Assembly: GCA_021786215.1 (NCBI GenBank)
Contig: JAJYNT010000048.1
Span: forward strand, 1 to 6,647
Origin: Chloroflexota bacterium
Lineage (GTDB): Bacteria > Chloroflexota > UBA6077
Reading direction: 5' to 3'
DNA: 6,647 bases
Part shown: positions 1 through 4,597 of the stretch, piece after piece
Position numbering within the stretch: the first letter of the stretch is position 1
How the letters are laid out: every line of letters starts with the position of its first letter
Notes under the pieces: generated by a model
Databases searched by the model: none
The model's input: the letters and a program-made list of their open reading frames with translations, nothing else
Told to the model about the DNA's origin: nothing
Made by a program: the position numbers and the translations under genes

Positions 1-1563
1 GTGGCGCGGGTGCGGGAGATGGAGGAGTTGCCGCTCAAACGACCCGACCTCTTCGCTCGCCTCGGGGTGGAAGCCCCCAAAGGCGTGCTGATCTACGGTC
101 CCCCCGGCTGCGGGAAGACCCTCATCGCCCGCGCCGTGGCCACGGAGACCCAGGCCCACTTCATCCACGTCAACGGTCCGGAGATCATCCACAAGTACTA
201 TGGAGAGAGCGAGGCCCGGCTGAGGGAGATCTTCGAGGAGGCCAGCCGCCGCGCGCCCAGCATCGTCTTCCTCGACGAGATCGACGCCATTGCACCGCGT
301 AGATCTGCCGTGGTCGGCGACGTGGAGAAACGGGTGGTAGCCCAATTGCTGGCCCTGATGGACGGACTGGTCTCCCGCGGCGAGGTGGTGGTGATCGGCG
401 CCACCAACGTCCCGGAGATGCTGGACCCAGCCCTCCGGCGGCCAGGTCGGTTCGACCGAGAGCTGGAGATCGGGGTTCCCGGACAGAAAGCGCGGATGCA
501 CATTCTGAGAATCCACTCGCGGGGGATGCCGCTGGCCCCGGATGTGGATCTGGAGCAGTTGGCCAGGATCACCCATGGATTCGTGGGTGCCGACCTGGAG
601 ATCCTGTGCAAGGAGGCGGGAATGAACGCCCTCCGGCGCATCCTCCCTTCTCTGCCCGACGATCGGGATCTCTCCAGGAACGGCAACCCGAGAGAGGCCC
701 AGGTAACCCTTGCGGATTTCAAGGAGGCGCTCAAGGAGGTGGAGCCCACAGCCCGTCGAGCGCTCTTCGCCGAGAAGCCCTCGGCCACATGGCAGCAGGT
801 GGGGGGACTCGACCGCATCAAGGAGATCCTCAGTTCGGCGGTCCAGTCGCCACTTCAGCACCCGGCCCTCAGCAGGCATCTCCAAGCGCCGCAGCCGCGG
901 GGCATCCTGTTGGCCGGCCCTCCGGGCACGGGCAAGACCCTCATGGCCAACGCTCTCGCCGGAGAGACCGACGTGCCCTTCATCACGGTGGACAGAACCC
1001 TGCTCTTATCCAAGTGGGTAGGGGAGTCGGAGAAGGCGCTTCGAGAGGTATTCCGCAAGGCAAAGCAAAACGCACCCTGTCTGCTCTTCTTCGACGACCT
1101 GGATGCCCTGGCGCCGGTCCGAGGCGCCGCGGGGGTGGATCAGTCTTCCGAACGGCTGGTGAGCCAACTGCTGAACGAGCTGGATGCCCTGGAGAGCGAT
1201 CTCGGAGTGGTGGTGCTGGCGGCAACCAACCGGCCGGATCTGGTGGACCCGGCGTTGCTCCGACCGGGAAGATTCGACCTTCGGTTAGAGCTTCCGCTTC
1301 CCGACCAGGAGGCTCGGCTGGATATCCTCCGGGTCCATACTCGAAACCGCCCCCTGGGATCGGAGGTGGATCTCCTCTACCTGGCTCAGCTGACCGAGGG
1401 GCTGGCAGGATCCCACCTGGAGTCGGTCTGCCGGAGGGCCGCTTCGCTCGCCATGGCCGAGTTCCTGGACCGGCACGGTCAGGAGGCCGACATGCTGTAC
1501 CAGCAGTGCACCATCGACCTCAGCCACTTTCAACAGGCGCTGGAGGAGGGTACGGCTCGATAG
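1..1563 (+). CDS. Cdc48/p97/VAT-like tandem AAA+ ATPase, 5'-truncated by the window edge
   Basis: The visible 520 residues contain two AAA+ modules, as in Cdc48/p97/VAT unfoldases. These hexameric cytoplasmic machines use ATP to pull proteins apart through a central pore. Module D1: Walker A GPPGCGKT at 33-40, pore loop KYYGES near 65-70, Walker B FLDEID at 90-95, sensor-1 Asn136, and arginine fingers Arg147/Arg150 in RRPGRFD. Module D2: Walker A GPPGTGKT at 306-313, pore loop KWVGES at 338-343, Walker B FFDDLD at 363-368, sensor-1 Asn410, and Arg421/Arg424. The first visible residues align inside D1 (the p97 stretch ending in EMVELPL), so the GTG at position 1 is not the true start. The substrate-binding N domain, normally about 200 residues together with the start of D1, lies outside the window. 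The protein ends in TAR and has no HbYX proteasome-docking tail. Oddities in D2 are Asp366 in place of the catalytic Glu, and GSHL (470-473) where relatives usually have GADL. The family is certain. The substrate and cellular role are unknown. Confidence 0.95.
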   Translation: MARVREMEELPLKRPDLFARLGVEAPKGVLIYGPPGCGKTLIARAVATETQAHFIHVNGPEIIHKYYGESEARLREIFEEASRRAPSIVFLDEIDAIAPRRSAVVGDVEKRVVAQLLALMDGLVSRGEVVVIGATNVPEMLDPALRRPGRFDRELEIGVPGQKARMHILRIHSRGMPLAPDVDLEQLARITHGFVGADLEILCKEAGMNALRRILPSLPDDRDLSRNGNPREAQVTLADFKEALKEVEPTARRALFAEKPSATWQQVGGLDRIKEILSSAVQSPLQHPALSRHLQAPQPRGILLAGPPGTGKTLMANALAGETDVPFITVDRTLLLSKWVGESEKALREVFRKAKQNAPCLLFFDDLDALAPVRGAAGVDQSSERLVSQLLNELDALESDLGVVVLAATNRPDLVDPALLRPGRFDLRLELPLPDQEARLDILRVHTRNRPLGSEVDLLYLAQLTEGLAGSHLESVCRRAASLAMAEFLDRHGQEADMLYQQCTIDLSHFQQALEEGTAR

Positions 1564-1566
1564 CCT

Positions 1567-1637
1567 AAGCAGCTTTCCCTGGACAGGATTCACCTCGTCC
1601 GTCGGGAAAAGTAGTCCTCGATTAGGGAAAGCTGCTT
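1567..1637. repeat. 14-bp perfect inverted repeat with a long loop, after the ATPase stop
   Basis: The arms are AAGCAGCTTTCCCT at 1567-1580 and its exact reverse complement at 1624-1637, separated by 43 bases. In RNA the stem can extend to 1565-1582/1622-1639 through a C-G pair and G-U wobbles. It begins 3 bases after the TAG stop of the ATPase gene. No T-tract follows on either strand, so it is not a standard intrinsic terminator. It may protect the 3' end of the message, terminate weakly, or be a remnant of a small mobile repeat. Confidence 0.6.
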
Positions 1638-1662
1638 GGCGCTCCGCCACAGTGATCCTGAA

Positions 1663-1766
1663 ATGTAGGGCGGCGCCCTGTGCGCCGCCGCTCCCCTCGC
1701 CGCCTGATCACCGGGCGGCGGGGCAGAGCCGTGGCGCTGTGCTCGCTCGCGCCACGTGCCCTACAT
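1663..1766. repeat. MITE/REP-like intergenic element: terminal inverted repeats enclosing three hairpins
   Basis: Outer 9-bp arms ATGTAGGGC (1663-1671) and GCCCTACAT (1758-1766) are exact reverse complements. Between them are three perfect stems: GGCGGCGC 1669-1676 with 1682-1689; CGCCGCC 1698-1704 with 1714-1720; CGTGGCGC 1730-1737 with 1749-1756. The first stem shares its first three bases with the outer arm, so the two cannot form fully at once. The folded strand would resemble a cloverleaf. It fills the gap between the convergent ATPase and aminotransferase genes and ends 23 bases from the aminotransferase stop. No open frame of its own is convincing. The TGTAGGGCG end resembles dispersed intergenic repeats that I recall from Chloroflexota and other genomes. 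It could serve as a two-way terminator. Confidence 0.6.
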
Positions 1767-1789
1767 ATCGGAACCAGTGTGTCCGAGTA

Positions 1790-2947
1790 TTAGCTCTTCG
1801 CGTCCAGCGAGGTCAGATAGGCCCCCAGCCGCTTCATCCCCTCTCCGATCCGCTCCAGCGAGGTGGCGTAGGAGAAACGGAGATAACCCTCGGCGTTGCT
1901 GCCGAAGTCTATGCCAGGCGCAACCGCTACCTTCGCGTTGCGCAACAGCTCGAAGGCGAAGGAGAGCGAGTCCGAGGTGTACTTCCTGGCATTGACCAAC
2001 ACGTAGAAAGCACCCGTCGGCGGATGGGGAATCTGGAAGCCGAGCCCTCTCAACCCGTCCAGCAGATAGCGCCGCCGCTCCGCATAGGTCGTCTTCATCT
2101 GCTCCACGTCTGTCGCCGCCTGCGTGAGCGCCGCCACGCCGGCCCACTGCACAAAAGCGTTCGCTGAGATGAAGAAGTTCTGCTGGATCTTCTGCATGGC
2201 CCGAATGATCTCCCGCGGCGCGATGATGTACCCCAGCCGCCAGCCGGTCATCGCGTACAGCTTCGAGAAGCCGTTCAGCACGCACGCGCGATCCGTGAAC
2301 TCTAGAATAGAGTGCTCTTTCCCCTCGTAGACCAGGCCGTGGTAGATCTCGTCCGACACGACCATTGGCCCCAGTCGGGCGATTCGATCCATTCGCTCCC
2401 CATCCAGCACCACCCCTGTCGGATTCGAAGGGGAGTTGATCATGATCGCCCTGGTGCGAGAATTGATCCTCTCCCCAATCGCCTCTGCTCGAAGCTGGTA
2501 GCCCTCAGACTCCAGGGCGTCCACATAGACGGGAACCCCATCCGCAAAGGTGACGTAGTTCGGATAGCAGGCGTAGTAGGGATTGGACAGGATGACTTCG
2601 TCGCCGGCCTCAAGCAGCACGGAATAGAGCATGAAGAGGGCAGGTGAGGTGCCGGCCGTGACCATCACCTGGTCGGGGCTGACCTGGACACCGTAGCGAC
2701 GGTAGTAGTCCTCGCAGATGGCTTCCCGCAACTGCAGGATCCCCAGGCTGTGGGTGTAGTGGGTCTTGCCCTCCCGCATCGCCTTTTCGGCGGCCTCTCG
2801 GATGCAAGCTGGGGTGTCGAAGTCGGGCTCACCCACCTCCATGTGGACGATGTCGACGCCTTCCTTCTGAAGTCGCTCGGCTTCCTCCAGTACCTCCATG
2901 GCAAGGAAGGGGGAGACATCGGATCGCCTCTGGTTAGTAATCGTCAT
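1790..2947 (-). CDS. PLP-dependent aminotransferase, class I/II (aspartate aminotransferase-like)
   Basis: This is a complete 385-residue fold-type I aminotransferase, the usual length for the family. These cytoplasmic dimers transfer an amino group between an amino acid and a 2-oxo acid through pyridoxal phosphate. Landmarks: VGEPDFDTP at 38-46; phosphate-binding AGTSPALF at 98-105; the SPSNPTG loop with Asn175; SDEIY with Asp199, which contacts the PLP ring nitrogen; Schiff-base Lys229 in NGFSKLYAMTGWRLGY (codon 2261-2263); and substrate-carboxylate Arg357 in YLRFSY. The start is ATG at 2945-2947. A GAGGAGGG ribosome site (2959-2966) lies 11 bases upstream, and family similarity begins shortly after it. 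The frame is open back to 3103, but that extension is arginine- and tryptophan-rich and unlike the family. The substrate cannot be read from the sequence: aspartate, alanine, aromatic or other amino acids are all possible. An extended -10 promoter lies upstream at 3053-3061. The gene is convergent with the ATPase gene. Confidence 0.95.
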   Translation of the reverse strand: MTITNQRRSDVSPFLAMEVLEEAERLQKEGVDIVHMEVGEPDFDTPACIREAAEKAMREGKTHYTHSLGILQLREAICEDYYRRYGVQVSPDQVMVTAGTSPALFMLYSVLLEAGDEVILSNPYYACYPNYVTFADGVPVYVDALESEGYQLRAEAIGERINSRTRAIMINSPSNPTGVVLDGERMDRIARLGPMVVSDEIYHGLVYEGKEHSILEFTDRACVLNGFSKLYAMTGWRLGYIIAPREIIRAMQKIQQNFFISANAFVQWAGVAALTQAATDVEQMKTTYAERRRYLLDGLRGLGFQIPHPPTGAFYVLVNARKYTSDSLSFAFELLRNAKVAVAPGIDFGSNAEGYLRFSYATSLERIGEGMKRLGAYLTSLDAKS

Positions 2948-2958
2948 GGGAACGTGAG

Positions 2959-2966
2959 CCCTCCTC
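2959..2966 (-). promoter_or_regulatory. Ribosome binding site of the aminotransferase
   Basis: The minus strand reads GAGGAGGG, then 11 bases, then ATG. The spacing is slightly long but the match to the anti-SD sequence is strong, and no other in-frame start codon is closer. This decides the start at 2947 over the upstream open frame. Confidence 0.65.
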
Positions 2967-3052
2967 GATGTGGCTGATCCCTTCTCCACTCCTGCCAACC
3001 ATCCTGCTAGACGTACGTGCGTCATGAGCGGAACGGACGGGAAGAGGAACCA

Positions 3053-3061
3053 ATTATAACA
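3053..3061 (-). promoter_or_regulatory. Extended -10 promoter of the aminotransferase
   Basis: The minus strand reads TGTTATAAT, a perfect TATAAT (3053-3058) preceded by the TGn extension (3059-3061). The hexamer 17 bases further upstream is a poor -35 (CTGCGC), which fits an extended -10 promoter that depends little on a -35 box. The predicted start of transcription is near 3046, giving a leader of roughly 100 bases before the ATG at 2947. No operator or strong leader structure is evident. Confidence 0.5.
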
Positions 3062-3121
3062 CCACCATCGCGGGCGCGCAGTTCTCAACCGGCACGCGGG
3101 CACGAGGATGCATCGAAACAG

Positions 3122-3154
3122 CCCTCACCCTGACCCTCTCCCAAAGGGAGAGGG
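3122..3154. repeat. CCCTCACCCTGACCCTCTCCC-type dispersed intergenic repeat with a hairpin
   Basis: A perfect 9-bp stem, CCCTCTCCC (3134-3142) and GGGAGAGGG (3146-3154), encloses the loop AAA. It is preceded on the plus strand by CCCTCACCCTGA. This layout matches a well-known short repeat found in spacers of many GC-rich bacteria. It sits 6 bases past the glycosyltransferase stop on the minus strand. It may mark or stabilise the 3' end of that message; no U-tract follows the stem. Confidence 0.65.
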
Positions 3155-3160
3155 AGAAGG

Positions 3161-4285
3161 CTACTTCGTTCGCTCGATTACCTCGCGATACAGATCGATA
3201 TGGCGTATCGCAGTCCGCTCCACCGAAACCTCCTCGGCGTAGCGACGGGCACGGTCGCTCAACTCGCTGCGAAGGGCGTCGTCCCGAAGCAGCTTCACCA
3301 CCGCCTCGCGGAAGCCAGCAGCGTCCTCGGGATCCACCAATATCCCCGCACCGCTGGATTCCACGTAGCTGCGCAGCCCCCCGACGGCGCTTGCCACCAC
3401 CGGAGTGCCAACAGCGCTCGCCACCATGGAGGGCCCGGAAGCCGCCGCCGACTGGTAGGGCAACACCAGCAGATCGAAGCTGGCTACCAACTCCATGAAA
3501 CCATCGCTGTCCAGAAGCAGGGGCATGTACCGGATGCTGTCCTTCCTCGGGCTGGCCTCTATGGCCTCCTGCAACTGCCGTCCATACTTCTCTCCCTCCA
3601 CACTGCCGGGCCTGGGGGCACAGGCAGCGACCAGCAGGGCATTGGGCGCGACCTGCTCCGCGATCTGAGCCCATTGCCGAACGAACCAGTCATACCTCTT
3701 GTACCACTCTGGATACCCCACCATTCCGACTACCAACCGGTGCGTATAGCCGAATCGCGCCTTGGCATTCGGGAAGTAAGCCACCTTTGGGACCATGTGA
3801 GGGATCACCCTGACCTCGCCTGAGGGCCGAGCGGCGTAGGGAGTGTGAACGATGGTAGCACCCGACAGACGCCCCACGGCGTCGATGAAGGCCAACCGAT
3901 CGGCCACACCCTCGTTGTCCGAGTGCATGGTCATCACCACCGGCTGCCCGGACACCTTCCACCCGAACAGGGCAGTTGCAATCTCGAAGGCATCGGCGGC
4001 GCCGGAGCCTCGCGGGACCCCATAACGTCGTCGAGCGTAGAGCCCGTACTCGAACTGGATGTGCACGACGTCGGGCTGCAACTGAACGATCTTCTGCTCC
4101 AGGGCGGAGTACCACTCCGGCTGCTCCAGGTCGATCACCGGATGCACCATCGGCGCTGGCGCTGCATCGATGTGGCAAACCACCTGTACGTCATGCCCCT
4201 GGTGGCTCATCTCTTCCACTAGGGGACGACTGTAGCTGTAGATGCCGCAGTGCCTGTCCCAACTGGTTACCATCGCTATTCTCAC
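3161..4285 (-). CDS. Glycosyltransferase, GT4-like (GT-B fold)
   Basis: This is a complete 374-residue protein, normal for a GT-B glycosyltransferase. Such enzymes move a sugar from a nucleotide-sugar donor to an acceptor. The N-terminal acceptor half starts MRIAMVTSWDRHCGIYSY, with the glycine-containing loop expected in the family. DVVHIQFEYGLY at 72-83 and VVMTMHSDNEG at 117-126 are typical core strands. The C-terminal donor half starts near 184 (VVGMVGYPEWYKRYD) and includes LLVLPYQSAAASGP near 272-285, then GTPVVASAVGGLRSYV at 293-308 and GILVDPEDAAGF at 314-325. The usual EX7E glutamates are absent: Ala280 and Val288 occupy their places, as in the 'SASGP' branch of these enzymes. No signal peptide or membrane span is visible, so it is probably cytoplasmic or membrane-associated. 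The start is GTG, supported by a strong SD at 4291-4297. Donor and acceptor are unknown. The gene has its own promoter and a hairpin leader. Confidence 0.9.
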   Translation of the reverse strand: MRIAMVTSWDRHCGIYSYSRPLVEEMSHQGHDVQVVCHIDAAPAPMVHPVIDLEQPEWYSALEQKIVQLQPDVVHIQFEYGLYARRRYGVPRGSGAADAFEIATALFGWKVSGQPVVMTMHSDNEGVADRLAFIDAVGRLSGATIVHTPYAARPSGEVRVIPHMVPKVAYFPNAKARFGYTHRLVVGMVGYPEWYKRYDWFVRQWAQIAEQVAPNALLVAACAPRPGSVEGEKYGRQLQEAIEASPRKDSIRYMPLLLDSDGFMELVASFDLLVLPYQSAAASGPSMVASAVGTPVVASAVGGLRSYVESSGAGILVDPEDAAGFREAVVKLLRDDALRSELSDRARRYAEEVSVERTAIRHIDLYREVIERTK

Positions 4286-4290
4286 GGGAT

Positions 4291-4297
4291 CCCCTCC
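4291..4297 (-). promoter_or_regulatory. Ribosome binding site of the glycosyltransferase, supporting a GTG start
   Basis: The minus strand reads GGAGGGG, then 5 bases (ATCCC), then GTG at 4283-4285. The near-ideal spacing favours GTG over the internal ATG four codons later. Only two bases separate this site from the foot of the 25-bp hairpin upstream. Confidence 0.8.
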
Positions 4298-4299
4298 GG

Positions 4300-4353
4300 G
4301 ACCACACAGCAGACACGCCTCTCAGTGATGAGAGGCGTGTCTGCTGTGTGGTC
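4300..4353 (-). promoter_or_regulatory. Perfect 25-bp hairpin in the glycosyltransferase leader
   Basis: Bases 4300-4324 and 4329-4353 are exact reverse complements, with the four-base loop GTGA (plus strand) between them. If the promoter at 4380-4408 is used, the hairpin occupies about bases 20 to 73 of an 88-base leader and ends two bases before the SD. It could stabilise the message, hold the SD open by coaxial stacking, act as an attenuator, or be a protein-binding dyad. No T-tract follows on either strand, so simple intrinsic termination is unlikely. An inserted palindromic repeat is an alternative. Confidence 0.6.
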
Positions 4354-4379
4354 AACAGCGCATAATCCTGCTAACGAAT

Positions 4380-4408
4380 ACTATACCGCGCGCGCAAGCC
4401 CTCCGCAA
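4380..4408 (-). promoter_or_regulatory. Sigma70-type promoter of the glycosyltransferase
   Basis: On the minus strand TTGCGG (4403-4408) is followed after 17 bases by TATAGT (4380-4385). This gives three of six -35 matches, five of six -10 matches and ideal spacing. The predicted start of transcription is near 4373, upstream of the leader hairpin. A short GCCCT/AGGGC dyad (4398-4412) overlaps the -35 box and might bind a regulator, but it is weak. Confidence 0.5.
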
Positions 4409-4466
4409 GGGCAGTTTACCGCGCGGGTGTGGCGCAGGGTTCCGGGAAACAGGTAACCAAGCCGGT

Positions 4467-4538
4467 GTAGGGGCGAAGCATTCGCCGAGCGGCATCGGGG
4501 CGCACGGGCGAGTCGAACAGCGAATGCTTCGCCCCTAC
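4467..4538. repeat. GTAGGGGCGAAGCATTCGC intergenic repeat with a 19-bp stem
   Basis: Arms 4467-4485 and 4520-4538 are perfect 19-bp reverse complements flanking a 34-base GC-rich centre, which has a small internal stem (CCGA 4485-4488, TCGG 4495-4498). The element lies about 60 bases after the glgP stop and about 60 bases before the glycosyltransferase promoter. I recall near-identical arms as abundant dispersed repeats in Chloroflexota and cyanobacterial spacers; this is not verified. It could serve as the glgP 3' end structure. Confidence 0.7.
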
Positions 4539-4546
4539 CGCTCCCA

Positions 4547-4566
4547 CCGCCCCTCTCTGGGGACGG
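4547..4566 (-). terminator. Possible weak GC-rich stem-loop after glgP
   Basis: On the minus strand CCG, a bulged T and CCCC can pair with GGGG CGG around the loop AGAGA. This gives a 7-bp stem with one bulge, about 30 bases past the glgP stop. No U-tract follows, so termination is only a possibility. Confidence 0.2.
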
Positions 4567-4597
4567 CTTCCCAATCCCGGAAATGTGCGCCGCACCC

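Noticed and set aside
1..3. GTG at position 1 as the true start of the ATPase
   Set aside because: The sequence begins inside the first AAA+ domain. A protein starting here would lack the domain's first strand and the N domain.
606..1568. 320-codon plus-strand frame overlapping the ATPase gene
   Set aside because: Frame-shifted shadow of the AAA+ gene, rich in Gly, Arg and Pro, with no domain resemblance. The ATPase frame carries all the motifs.
1564..1789. CRISPR array or tRNA in the palindrome-rich gap
   Set aside because: There are no regularly spaced direct repeats. The cloverleaf-like fold lacks a T-loop (GTTCGA type), an anticodon arm and a 3' acceptor.
3083..3088. TTGAGA as the -35 box of the aminotransferase promoter
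   Set aside because: A 24-base gap to TATAAT is too long for sigma70. The TGn extension explains the promoter better.
2948..3103. 52-residue N-terminal extension of the aminotransferase to ATG 3103
   Set aside because: It is unlike the family, would run across the extended -10 promoter, and ATG 2947 has a good SD.
4271..4273. ATG four codons inside the glycosyltransferase as the start
   Set aside because: The SD at 4291-4297 is ideally spaced for GTG 4285, and the MRIAMVTS beginning matches the family's first beta strand.
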